Origin: Runella rosea
Lineage (GTDB): Bacteria > Bacteroidota > Bacteroidia > Cytophagales > Spirosomataceae
Direction of reading: 5' to 3'
Length of the DNA stretch: 64,000 bases
Assembly (NCBI RefSeq): GCF_003325355.1
Contig: NZ_CP030850.1
Location: 2,480,001 to 2,544,000, forward strand
Made by a program: the position numbers and the translations under genes. Shown here piece after piece: positions 29,801-37,772 of the stretch; position 1 is the stretch's first letter, and each line of letters starts with the position of its first letter. The notes under the pieces were generated by a model. The model saw nothing but the letters and a program-made list of their open reading frames with translations, did not search any database and was not told the origin of the DNA.

Positions 29801-32800
29801 CGGATCATTATCCGGGCTTTTCACGATGGCAGTGTTTGTTATTGAACCAACAGCATTGATAGTTGCGCTGATTTTCAGGGTACGATTGGCAGCATTTGCC
29901 AAGTTACCTATGGTCCAAACACCCGTTGCAGCATTGTATTCAGCAGCAGGATCCGCGCTTACAAACGTCAAGGAAGCAGGTAATACATCACTTACCGTAA
30001 CATTGGTTGCGTTATTCGGGCCTTCATTAGAAGCAACTACATTGTAAGTAATTGTTTGTCCAACAGAATAAGGACCCGCTTCAAGTACCTGCTTCTCAAC
30101 AGAGAGGTCTGTCAATCTTACACAAGACTTAATTGTAAGTTTCAATAAAGCTGCGTTGCTGTATACACCGCACTTAGCCACTTCAAACAAGTAGTAGTCA
30201 CCAGAAGTACATACTTTGGTTGGATCAAGCACTTTGGTCCCTGGCTGGTGATCGAAGGTAGTATACCATTCGAAATACCCACCTTCCGTGCGAATCGTGC
30301 TGTGAATAAAGCTGGCCAAATTCACGCAAGAATCAGGACATGTATTCTCACCCATACCACCACACGTTGGAGTTGGAGGAATGACACATGGCGTGACATT
30401 GATCGGTTCGCTATCGTCATCGTCTTCCCCTTTCGTGAAGCCGTTGCCTGGCGTCGAATCAACATCTTTCACTGGATTACCTTTCACATCGCGAGCATCA
30501 CTGATCTGGGCGTAGTTCGTCAGGCTCGTGCCCGCAAATGACGCATCCACTTTCACCGTGATGTCGACCGATAAACTCGCTCCTGGCGCTAAAGGACCTG
30601 CAAGCGCCGTGTTCAACGTCGCTATCTGACCCACCGCTGTCCAGTCCGAATCCAACAACGTCATGCCCACTGGTAATGAATCACTCAAAGCTATCGCACT
30701 CGCTGTCATAGAGCCTTCGTTCTTCACCGTCAAAGTATACGTTACCGTATCCCCAGCCGCTACATTGCCGCTCTGACCTGATGCCAAGCTCTTCGTCAAC
30801 GACAAGTCAAACGTCGTCAATCCTGCATCGATCGTCAAATTATTCCGATTCTCCGCCGTCAACACGACCGCTGGGCTGATGCCTGTCGTAGGATCAGCAT
30901 CGCTGTCACTCAAATCCGAACCTACATTCTGGTTCAAACTCAACTTGCACGTGTCGGGCAAACTCTTCGTATCAAACTGTACATAATACGTCCCCAATGG
31001 AAGGTTCGTGAACAAATACTTCCCGTTAACATCCGTCAGCATTGAATCTAACTTCGCCGTAGGACCGTTCACCGTGCCACTCCACAATATCACTTTTACG
31101 TTTTGAACCCCTGGCTCGCCAATATTCTGCTGGCCGTTGTCGTTCAAATCTTTCCATACAAAATCTCCAATGCTGCCCAATGGCGTAACATTGATCGGTT
31201 CACTATCGTCATCGTCTTCCCCTTTCGTGAAGCCGTTGCCTGGCGTCGAATCAACATCTTTCACTGGATTACCTTTCACATCTCTAGCATCACTGATCTG
31301 AGCGTAGTTCGTCAGGCTCGTGCCCGCAAATGACGCATCCACTTTCACCGTGATGTCGACCGATAAACTCGCTCCTGGCGCTAAAGGACCTGCAAGCGCC
31401 GTGTTCAACGTCGCTATCTGACCCACCGCTGTCCAGTCCGAATCCAACAACGTCATGCCCACTGGTAATGAATCACTCAAAGCTATCGCACTCGCTGTCA
31501 TAGAGCCTTCGTTCTTCACCGTCAAAGTATACGTTACCGTATCCCCAGCCGCTACATTGCCGCTCTGACCTGATGCCAAGCTCTTCGTCAACGACAAGTC
31601 AAACGTCGTCAATCCTGCATCGATCGTCAAATTATTCCGATTCTCCGCCGTCAACACGACCGCTGGGCTGATGCCTGTCGTAGGATCAGCATCACTGTCA
31701 CTCAAATCCGAACCTACATTCTGGTTCAAACTCAACTTGCACGTGTCGGGCAAACTCTTCGTATCAAACTGTACATAATACGTCCCCAATGGAAGGTTCG
31801 TGAACAAATACTTCCCGTTAACATCCGTCAGCATTGAATCTAACTTCGCCGTAGGACCGTTCACCGTGCCACTCCACAATATCACTTTTACGTTTTGAAC
31901 CCCTGGCTCGCCAATATTCTGCTGGCCGTTGTCGTTCAAATCTTTCCATACAAAATCTCCAATGCTGCCCAGTGGCGTGACATTGATCGGTTCGCTATCG
32001 TCATCGTCTTCCCCTTTCGTGAAGCCGTTGCCTGGCGTCGAATCAACATCTTTCACTGGATTACCTTTCACATCTCTAGCATCACTGATCTGGGCGTAGT
32101 TCGTCAGGCTCGTGCCCGCAAATGACGCATCCACTTTCACCGTGATGTCGACCGATAAACTCGCTCCTGGCGCTAAAGGACCTGCAAGCGCCGTGTTCAA
32201 CGTCGCTATCTGACCCACCGCTGTCCAGTCCGAATCCAACAACGTCATGCCCACTGGTAATGAATCACTCAAAGCTATCGCACTCGCTGTCATAGAGCCT
32301 TCGTTCTTCACCGTCAAAGTATACGTTACCGTATCCCCAGCCGCTACATTGCCGCTCTGACCTGATGCCAAGCTCTTCGTCAACGACAAGTCAAACGTCG
32401 TCAATCCTGCATCGATCGTCAAATTATTCCGATTCTCCGCCGTCAACACGACCGCTGGGCTGATGCCTGTCGTAGGATCAGCATCGCTGTCACTCAAATC
32501 CGAACCTACATTCTGGTTCAAACTCAACTTGCACGTATCGGGCAAACTCTTCGTATCAAACTGTACATAATACGTCCCCAATGGAAGGTTCGTGAACAAA
32601 TACTTCCCGTTAACATCCGTCAGCATTGAATCTAACTTCGCCGTAGGACCGTTCACCGTGCCACTCCACAATATCACTTTTACGTTTTGAACCCCTGGCT
32701 CGCCAATATTCTGCTGGCCATTGTCGTTCAAATCTTTCCATACAAAATCTCCAATGCTGCCCAATGGCGTAACATTGATCGGTTCACTATCGTCATCGTC

Positions 32801-35800
32801 TTCCCCTTTCGTGAAGCCGTTGCCTGGCGTCGAATCAACATCTTTCACTGGATTACCTTTCACATCTCTAGCATCACTGATCTGAGCGTAGTTCGTCAGG
32901 CTCGTGCCCGCAAATGACGCATCCACTTTCACCGTGATGTCGACCGATAAACTCGCTCCTGGCGCTAAAGGACCTGCAAGCGCCGTGTTCAACGTCGCTA
33001 TCTGACCCACCGCTGTCCAGTCCGAATCCAACAACGTCATGCCCACTGGTAATGAATCACTCAAAGCTATCGCACTCGCTGTCATAGAGCCTTCGTTCTT
33101 CACCGTCAAAGTATACGTTACCGTATCCCCAGCCGCTACATTGCCGCTCTGACCTGATGCCAAGCTCTTCGTCAACGACAAGTCAAACGTCGTCAATCCT
33201 GCATCGATCGTCAAATTATTCCGATTCTCCGCCGTCAACACGACCGCTGGGCTGATGCCTGTCGTAGGATCAGCATCGCTGTCACTCAAATCCGAACCTA
33301 CATTCTGGTTCAAACTCAACTTGCACGTGTCGGGCAAACTCTTCGTATCAAACTGTACATAATACGTCCCCAATGGAAGGTTCGTGAACAAATACTTCCC
33401 GTTAACATCCGTCAGCATTGAATCTAACTTCGCCGTAGGACCGTTCACCGTGCCACTCCACAATATCACTTTTACGTTTTGAACCCCTGGCTCGCCAATA
33501 TTCTGCTGGCCGTTGTCGTTCAAATCTTTCCATACAAAATCTCCAATGCTGCCCAGTGGCGTGACATTGATCGGTTCGCTATCGTCATCGTCTTCCCCTT
33601 TCGTGAAGCCGTTGCCTGGCGTCGAATCAACATCTTTCACTGGATTACCTTTCACATCGCGAGCATCACTGATCTGGGCGTAGTTCGTCAGGCTCGTGCC
33701 CGCAAATGACGCATCCACTTTCACCGTGATGTCGACCGATAAACTCGCTCCTGGCGCTAAAGGACCTGCAAGCGCCGTGTTCAACGTCGCTATCTGACCC
33801 ACCGCTGTCCAGTCCGAATCCAACAACGTCATGCCCACTGGTAATGAATCACTCAAAGCTATCGCACTCGCTGTCATAGAGCCTTCGTTCTTCACCGTCA
33901 AAGTATACGTTACCGTATCCCCAGCCGCTACATTGCCGCTCTGACCTGATGCCAAGCTCTTCGTCAACGACAAGTCAAACGTCGTCAATCCTGCATCGAT
34001 CGTCAAATTATTCCGATTCTCCGCCGTCAACACGACCGCTGGGCTGATGCCTGTCGTAGGATCAGCATCGCTGTCACTCAAATCCGAACCTACATTCTGG
34101 TTCAAACTCAACTTGCACGTGTCGGGCAAACTCTTCGTATCAAACTGTACATAATACGTCCCCAATGGAAGGTTCGTGAACAAATACTTCCCGTTAACAT
34201 CCGTCAGCATTGAATCTAACTTCGCCGTAGGACCGTTCACCGTGCCACTCCACAATATCACTTTTACGTTTTGAACCCCTGGCTCGCCAATATTCTGCTG
34301 GCCGTTGTCGTTCAAATCTTTCCATACAAAATCTCCAATGCTGCCCAATGGCGTAACATTGATCGGTTCACTATCGTCATCGTCTTCCCCTTTCGTGAAG
34401 CCGTTGCCTGGCGTCGAATCAACATCTTTCACTGGATTACCTTTCACATCTCTAGCATCACTGATCTGAGCGTAGTTCGTCAGGCTCGTGCCCGCAAATG
34501 ACGCATCCACTTTCACCGTGATGTCGACCGATAAACTCGCTCCTGGCGCTAAAGGACCTGCAAGCGCCGTGTTCAACGTCGCTATCTGACCCACCGCTGT
34601 CCAGTCCGAATCCAACAACGTCATGCCCACTGGTAATGAATCACTCAAAGCTATCGCACTCGCTGTCATAGAGCCTTCGTTCTTCACCGTCAAAGTATAC
34701 GTTACCGTATCCCCAGCCGCTACATTGCCGCTCTGACCTGATGCCAAGCTCTTCGTCAACGACAAGTCAAACGTCGTCAATCCTGCATCGATCGTCAAAT
34801 TATCTTTATCAATACCACTTTTCGTAGGGTCAATGACAACTGCCGCGGTAAGCCCTGTAATAGGATTGGCATCGCTGTCGGTCACATCAGAACCTACATT
34901 CTGGTTCAAACTTAACTGACAGGTATCAGGTAAACTGGTCACATCAAATTGTACTTGATAGGTTCCTCCCACTAAACTTGTGAAAGAATAATAGCCATTC
35001 ACATCGGTAAAGGTCGTATCAATGGCCGTGGTTGGGGTTGTACCATTGCTGGTCCACAAAATAACACGTACATTTTTCACACCAGGCTCTCCAACATCCT
35101 GCTGACCGTTGTCATTCAAATCTTTCCATACAAAATCTCCGATGCTACCCAGCGGGCTGTACAGAGCTCCGTCAATGGTCAAATTGTCTTGAAGTATTCC
35201 ACCTTTAGTAGGATCAAGGCTTACCACCTGACTAAAACCGTTAGACGGATTAAAGTCATTGTCTAAAGCATCATTTCCTCCTTTATTGGTTGAATCACTT
35301 AATACACAACCAAGTGGAAGAGAGGCTGCAACAATTTGCACCTGATAATCCCCCGCGGATAATCCATTAAATGTATACCAACCAGGAGCACTTCCAACAG
35401 GATTAGCAGTAGTATACATAGAGTCAACTTGAACAAATACGCTGCTGACATTTTTGTATAGACGTACTAATACATTATTTACGCCCGCTTCACCAACATC
35501 TTGAATCCCATCATTATCAGTATCTTTCCAGACAAAGTTTCCGATGCTACCCAATGGACTGTACAGACCTGCATCTATGGTCGGATTGTCTTTTAGCAAA
35601 CCTCCCATTTCAGGATTAATAGTCACTATTTGACTGAAACCTGTTAGGGGATCTGCATCACTGTCCAGTGAATCTGCACCTTGATTCTGCTTTGGAGACA
35701 ACACACACCCATCAAGGAATGTACTGCTTACAAACTGTACTTGGTATTCTCCAGGAAGTAAGCCTGTAAACGCATATTGCCCTACACCTGCTGTGTAAGT

Positions 35801-36637
35801 AGAATCTGTTTGTACAAAATTACCTAGGTCATTTTTTTGATACAGACGTACCAACACGTTGTTGACACCCGGCTCTCCGACATCCTGCTGGCCATTGTCG
35901 TTCACATCTTTCCACACAAAGTCACCAATACTTCCCAGTGGCCCAGGAATAACGATGATTTCGCAACAGCCTGTGGCCGGACATGTATTTACCTGAGCGG
36001 TAAATCCAAATCGGCCAGTACCTTTTATAGTTAAGGTATCGCCGCTTACACTTGAACTGTCAGAAGGAGCACCTGTTATTGGCGCTCCATTTTTTGCCCA
36101 TACAACATTCGTGTAACCTGGCACATCAAGAGAAACTACATATTCATCCCCTGGGTACCATAAAATAGGAACCGAAAAACAGGAGGTAGCATAATCGTCT
36201 TCCCCTAAAACACCATTATTCGGATCGGAGTCTGAATCCTCCTGACCCGCTGCCATTGATACAACTTCAGCAATGTTGAAATAAACACCGCGACCAATCA
36301 CAGTGCCTGTCATTTCCAGTTTTACTGAATCTCCAGGGCTTATGACTGGAATCGTCCACAATCCAGCATTGAAAGATCCAACACTTGGCGTACTCGAAAC
36401 AAGATTTGCACCTGCCGTAGGAAAGATATCTTTTACAACAACTGTTTTGGCGGTATCAGGCCCTTCATTCTTTGCATATACAGTATAGGTAATAGATTGG
36501 TTGAGGGTAGGTTGCGCGTTGCTGATTGTTTTAGACAATTTAATATCTACAACCTTAGGCGCTTGCTGGCCTAACGCACTAAATACAGTTAACATTAAAA
36601 CCACTAATATCCCCATAGTAGACGCTAATGATTTCAT
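23825..36637 (-). CDS. Giant repetitive surface adhesin with type IX C-terminal sorting domain
   Basis: An exported protein of about 4,270 residues. I start it at the ATG at 36637, because the signal peptide MKSLASTMGILVVLMLTVFSALGQ begins there; the frame is open further up to 37168. From the N-terminus: a DUF11-like domain; an Ig-like stretch; three diverged SdrD_B-like domains (LGSIG.FVWKD...DNG.QDVGE.GV); six DUF11 domains alternating with five identical SdrD_B domains (nt 30389-34803); an Ig-like and a DUF11 domain; twelve ~80-residue Ig-like repeats with paired Cys (ICxGDSVTLTA.GC.GT..WS); four or more DUF11-type domains; and a CHU_C/gliding-type C-terminus (FSPNGDGINDKFVI...GTYFY). That terminus is a type B sorting signal, and the SprF-like gene follows at once. 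Confidence 0.9.
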   Translation of the reverse strand: MKSLASTMGILVVLMLTVFSALGQQAPKVVDIKLSKTISNAQPTLNQSITYTVYAKNEGPDTAKTVVVKDIFPTAGANLVSSTPSVGSFNAGLWTIPVISPGDSVKLEMTGTVIGRGVYFNIAEVVSMAAGQEDSDSDPNNGVLGEDDYATSCFSVPILWYPGDEYVVSLDVPGYTNVVWAKNGAPITGAPSDSSSVSGDTLTIKGTGRFGFTAQVNTCPATGCCEIIVIPGPLGSIGDFVWKDVNDNGQQDVGEPGVNNVLVRLYQKNDLGNFVQTDSTYTAGVGQYAFTGLLPGEYQVQFVSSTFLDGCVLSPKQNQGADSLDSDADPLTGFSQIVTINPEMGGLLKDNPTIDAGLYSPLGSIGNFVWKDTDNDGIQDVGEAGVNNVLVRLYKNVSSVFVQVDSMYTTANPVGSAPGWYTFNGLSAGDYQVQIVAASLPLGCVLSDSTNKGGNDALDNDFNPSNGFSQVVSLDPTKGGILQDNLTIDGALYSPLGSIGDFVWKDLNDNGQQDVGEPGVKNVRVILWTSNGTTPTTAIDTTFTDVNGYYSFTSLVGGTYQVQFDVTSLPDTCQLSLNQNVGSDVTDSDANPITGLTAAVVIDPTKSGIDKDNLTIDAGLTTFDLSLTKSLASGQSGNVAAGDTVTYTLTVKNEGSMTASAIALSDSLPVGMTLLDSDWTAVGQIATLNTALAGPLAPGASLSVDITVKVDASFAGTSLTNYAQISDARDVKGNPVKDVDSTPGNGFTKGEDDDDSEPINVTPLGSIGDFVWKDLNDNGQQNIGEPGVQNVKVILWSGTVNGPTAKLDSMLTDVNGKYLFTNLPLGTYYVQFDTKSLPDTCKLSLNQNVGSDLSDSDADPTTGISPAVVLTAENRNNLTIDAGLTTFDLSLTKSLASGQSGNVAAGDTVTYTLTVKNEGSMTASAIALSDSLPVGMTLLDSDWTAVGQIATLNTALAGPLAPGASLSVDITVKVDASFAGTSLTNYAQISDARDVKGNPVKDVDSTPGNGFTKGEDDDDSEPINVTPLGSIGDFVWKDLNDNGQQNIGEPGVQNVKVILWSGTVNGPTAKLDSMLTDVNGKYLFTNLPLGTYYVQFDTKSLPDTCKLSLNQNVGSDLSDSDADPTTGISPAVVLTAENRNNLTIDAGLTTFDLSLTKSLASGQSGNVAAGDTVTYTLTVKNEGSMTASAIALSDSLPVGMTLLDSDWTAVGQIATLNTALAGPLAPGASLSVDITVKVDASFAGTSLTNYAQISDARDVKGNPVKDVDSTPGNGFTKGEDDDDSEPINVTPLGSIGDFVWKDLNDNGQQNIGEPGVQNVKVILWSGTVNGPTAKLDSMLTDVNGKYLFTNLPLGTYYVQFDTKSLPDTCKLSLNQNVGSDLSDSDADPTTGISPAVVLTAENRNNLTIDAGLTTFDLSLTKSLASGQSGNVAAGDTVTYTLTVKNEGSMTASAIALSDSLPVGMTLLDSDWTAVGQIATLNTALAGPLAPGASLSVDITVKVDASFAGTSLTNYAQISDARDVKGNPVKDVDSTPGNGFTKGEDDDDSEPINVTPLGSIGDFVWKDLNDNGQQNIGEPGVQNVKVILWSGTVNGPTAKLDSMLTDVNGKYLFTNLPLGTYYVQFDTKSLPDTCKLSLNQNVGSDLSDSDADPTTGISPAVVLTAENRNNLTIDAGLTTFDLSLTKSLASGQSGNVAAGDTVTYTLTVKNEGSMTASAIALSDSLPVGMTLLDSDWTAVGQIATLNTALAGPLAPGASLSVDITVKVDASFAGTSLTNYAQISDARDVKGNPVKDVDSTPGNGFTKGEDDDDSEPINVTPLGSIGDFVWKDLNDNGQQNIGEPGVQNVKVILWSGTVNGPTAKLDSMLTDVNGKYLFTNLPLGTYYVQFDTKSLPDTCKLSLNQNVGSDLSDSDADPTTGISPAVVLTAENRNNLTIDAGLTTFDLSLTKSLASGQSGNVAAGDTVTYTLTVKNEGSMTASAIALSDSLPVGMTLLDSDWTAVGQIATLNTALAGPLAPGASLSVDITVKVDASFAGTSLTNYAQISDARDVKGNPVKDVDSTPGNGFTKGEDDDDSEPINVTPCVIPPTPTCGGMGENTCPDSCVNLASFIHSTIRTEGGYFEWYTTFDHQPGTKVLDPTKVCTSGDYYLFEVAKCGVYSNAALLKLTIKSCVRLTDLSVEKQVLEAGPYSVGQTITYNVVASNEGPNNATNVTVSDVLPASLTFVSADPAAEYNAATGVWTIGNLANAANRTLKISATINAVGSITNTAIVKSPDNDPTKAGNDTSRVTIKATCVQPEPPILACAVTEICPGDSSVIHALGCAGGTIIWSNQSTGASIVVKPLETTTYTAICKKNGCESGPSNSITIHVNSPTVPIISASPSTNICAGNSVTLTASNCAGTIVWSTGETGAQITVTPSANTTYSAYCRIGHCNCSLNTCKSNPAFVTITVTTSVPTPVVICSTDKVCQGQSVTLQVNNCPGIVEWSTGETGPAIVVYPTETTTYTAVCNVNGCKATSKGYTIKVAPIASPTVAATSTTICNGSSTTLTASGCEGAVTWSNQAVGASIVVSPTATTTYTAICTVGQCVSNPSLPITVTVGNPAAPIISTDSTLLCAGQSVTLKAVGTCDGTILWSNNMTGSTIVVTPPSTTEYTAVCKVGDCVSVNSNKVKITVTTTGPAPTVVASKPSICVGDSTTLTASNCAGTIIWNTGATTTSIVVKPSTTTTYTASCRTGGKCDSTPGSVTVTVGNNATPPTITVSPSSNVCAGDTVTLTAAGCAGTVQWSTNATGASIKVVVNQTTTYTAICKIGNCESAPGSATVTVVPVPEKPAVICSTDKVCPGESVTLQVNNCAGVVHWSTGATGPAIVVTPTETTIYTAVCKVGNCSSPISANYTIKVIPITPPIVKATPSSVKLGETSVLTAEGCAGTITWSNGMLGASIVVNPTETTSYTAVCKIGNCTSAASVPVTVTVGNCTAPSIVASSAVICEGDSVTLTAAGCEGGTIQWSNNATGNSIKVTPLGTTTYTAVCKKGDCTSSASNTVTVAVTKVYAPTIIASATTICKGDSVTLTATGCNGTLLWSNGASSTSIKVTPIATISYWVKCKVGNCESAATAPVTITVGTPAPPTIEASKTTLCYGESVTLTALGNCAGYIQWSSGQIGSTLTIIPAASTIYTAACCYNSICKSVASNAVNVIVSPRITAPVVVNLANVCPVKTVDLTTAVKNYTPNAGLVLEFHQTNSPSSPLVSNPLAVGVSGTYYAFFRSTAGCYSTGTAISVLISPCETTPCETNPATADAGADASICAALQYKLNGKIGGVATGAVWTTNGTGTFSNSLALDATYYPSLEDLIKGDVILTLTTNDPDGEGNCKAGVDAMKLIFTGIKFRPQIIVNGTFKADTLPETITICQGDTVKLKASENGYKVKWFKDGNVLFPASDGIRQWNVTEPGTYSYALVDDSLCCSVNSAYITVVVKSLPTPIVKNLRNDCPSNTVNLTTALEGNINYTTIFTSAAQPRCDCLVGTPEAVGAGTYFVTYKKDGCYSAPAAIEVKIFDCATDTLRSDLSITKTANKTLALIGEEVTYTIVVKNNGQHNATNVDVRDIMPTQLELISTSGLTNTGGVLKTRIPVIAAGDSTTLTVVTKAVTAGYNVINKAEVTYADQVDPNAANNLSSVGIVISDGTISPAIGVALAVDKIEKKGEGDTTSYDITYKITVKNVGNVPLTNVVLQDSITNSFVPPVTFAVLGAPVVETGSPLVPNAGYNGTTDKNILGPGSSLAVGAEETILITINVKPNGNSGPFLGSVIATANGNGTTVTDASNRGIVVNAPVNNPTPVRFDLPSAMIGLSKLAGTPVALGDGKFKIPYTISVTNLGTNDLKKIKVEDNLGLTFGNKAVIVGKPLVTADLGFVVDSSYTGQGLLTNLLVDSLSTLPKGTTRNINLAVVISLYNPDSVTTFNNIAIGAGYTEGGVMTADTSTTGDNADPDNDLDPRNNSESTPVSLNSTPGNGLLGLAMSIKDTVRKGDGSLNITYRVILKNYGAGMLNNVQVSDSLTKVYSSLTGASYQLVGTPTANDSSTLRINPDFNGDRDVNLLIAEQSRLAGGRSDSLFFTVNVTTDGRTAPYLNRAYGAALAGQNSIGDISTNGLNPDLNGNNDPTELTEAEYTPIVIPSDGGLFVPEGFSPNGDGINDKFVIRHPSGTKIVLEIYNRWMNLVYRNNDYQNDWEGSANVGIGANNQTVPVGTYFYNVILVDQNGGEIKKTSRFMTINR
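30389..34803 (-). repeat. 792-bp in-frame tandem array in the adhesin gene
   Basis: The array spans 4,415 bp, i.e. 5 full units plus 455 bp, giving six DUF11 and five SdrD_B copies. Each 264-residue unit appears identical in protein, while a few synonymous base differences remain. Four of these alternate strictly between neighbouring units (for example G/A/G/A/G/A at 30395, 31187, 31979, 32771, 33563, 34355). This indicates a higher-order 1,584-bp unit made of two 792-bp types. Confidence 0.95.
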
Positions 36638-37168
36638 TAGAATCTTTGGAGAAACCGTGATACTGTTATATATACCTGTATTAGATACTGCCCACTCCTC
36701 AAAAGGAGGGGAAGTAGATACCCATCGTTTCGATTTTTCATCGAAACGCGTCCTCAGAACACGATGTCTATCCAGAGGAAGAAAAATGGATAACTTACTC
36801 ATAATCTGTGAAGTAAATGTTTTAATAGATGTAATATTCGGGGTAAGTTTATACAAAGACAATGAATTCCATTCATAAAATGGAGGGGACGCTCCTGGTA
36901 AATGATAGTGGCTATCAATAGCCACAGAATTAACCAGATATGAAATTTGCCCCTCCTGAGCTAATTTTGATTTGAAGGGTTTATTACAAACAGCACTGCT
37001 ATTCACAGGCCTACTTCCAGAATTAACCCAAGGTAGACAGTAAAATGCTTTTGTCAAAAAACTCCAAAGAGTCTTTTTAAATAAAACCATTGGTAATGTA
37101 CCCTTAGTTTTAAAAACATTCTTAATCTCCAGATTTCGGGCTGTGGTAAAAAGTGCTTTCATCTGCAA
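36638..37168 (-). other. Open leader upstream of the adhesin signal peptide
   Basis: The adhesin frame stays open for 177 codons before the signal-peptide methionine, with another ATG at 37168. The encoded residues (MQMKALFTTARNLE...) contain no signal or known domain and have irregular composition. I read this as a transcribed leader rather than coding, because a signal peptide at residue 178 would not be used normally. It contains a CGTTTCGAT...ATCGAAACG hairpin near 36727-36750. Confidence 0.5.
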
Positions 37169-37702
37169 TTTATCGTTTATTAATTAGATATACTTTATTG
37201 GTAAACTCACCTGTCAACTGTCACAAAACTGCTATTTCAACATGTTTGCCTGTGTATTTACCATTAAATGAGGGTTTTGCCCCATTTATAAAGTATCTAA
37301 AATTATGCCAAACTCATATCTATCATCATTTACTTTTATTAAAAATACATAATAGACTACATATCAAATACTTAACAAAAATATTAATACCTTGCAATGG
37401 CGGTTAGTTTGGGCTTTTTTCTCAATTCGATCATATAAAACAGGCTTTTTTTTGGGGTGGAAGGGGTTAGCTAAAACCGTGCCAAGAAGCCTCATTTTTA
37501 GCCATTCTAGTAGCCAAAAAGCCTATTCTAGCGCGCTGAAAAGCCACTAAAACGAAAGGAAAGCCTACTTATTTACGAAAAATGTCATACGAAGTCACTT
37601 ACATTTTAGGGAATCCTAGCCCGATAAAAACGTAATATAGTCCACTTTTTCAACTTCATTGTTTACCAAAAAAACACCTTATTGGTATACAAATCATACC
37701 AA
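37169..37702. other. Long AT-rich intergenic region upstream of the adhesin
   Basis: This 534-nt region has no credible gene. It holds a -7-like TATTTTTG on the minus strand at 37383-37376 without a well-spaced TTG. Between ~37490 and 37580 AGCC recurs, partly as AGCC-attctag-like units. A 9-bp inverted repeat TATTGGTAT / ATACCAATA (37680-37704, 7-nt spacer) touches the terminator palindrome. Confidence 0.5.
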
Positions 37703-37761
37703 TACCTTCAATCATAAAAAAAGCTGAACAAATTGTTCAGCTTTTTTTATGATTGAAGGTA
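37703..37761. terminator. Perfect 29-bp inverted repeat, bidirectional terminator
   Basis: Bases 37703-37731 and 37733-37761 are exact reverse complements with a single-base spacer. The core GCTGAACAA/TTGTTCAGC is flanked by seven A and seven T, so either strand forms a terminator. The pairing continues outward through ATGATTGAAGGT. It stands 12 nt past the stop of the gene at 37773. Confidence 0.92.
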
Positions 37762-37772
37762 TATTTTTGTCG

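Noticed and set aside
30248-34501. Repeated 76-residue plus-strand frames spaced 792 bp apart
   Set aside because: They are antisense shadows of the adhesin repeat array; they repeat only because the array does and look like no protein family.
30389-34803. The array as a mobile element or CRISPR
   Set aside because: Units are in frame, encode alternating DUF11 and SdrD_B-like domains, have no transposase or ends, and are far too long for CRISPR repeats.
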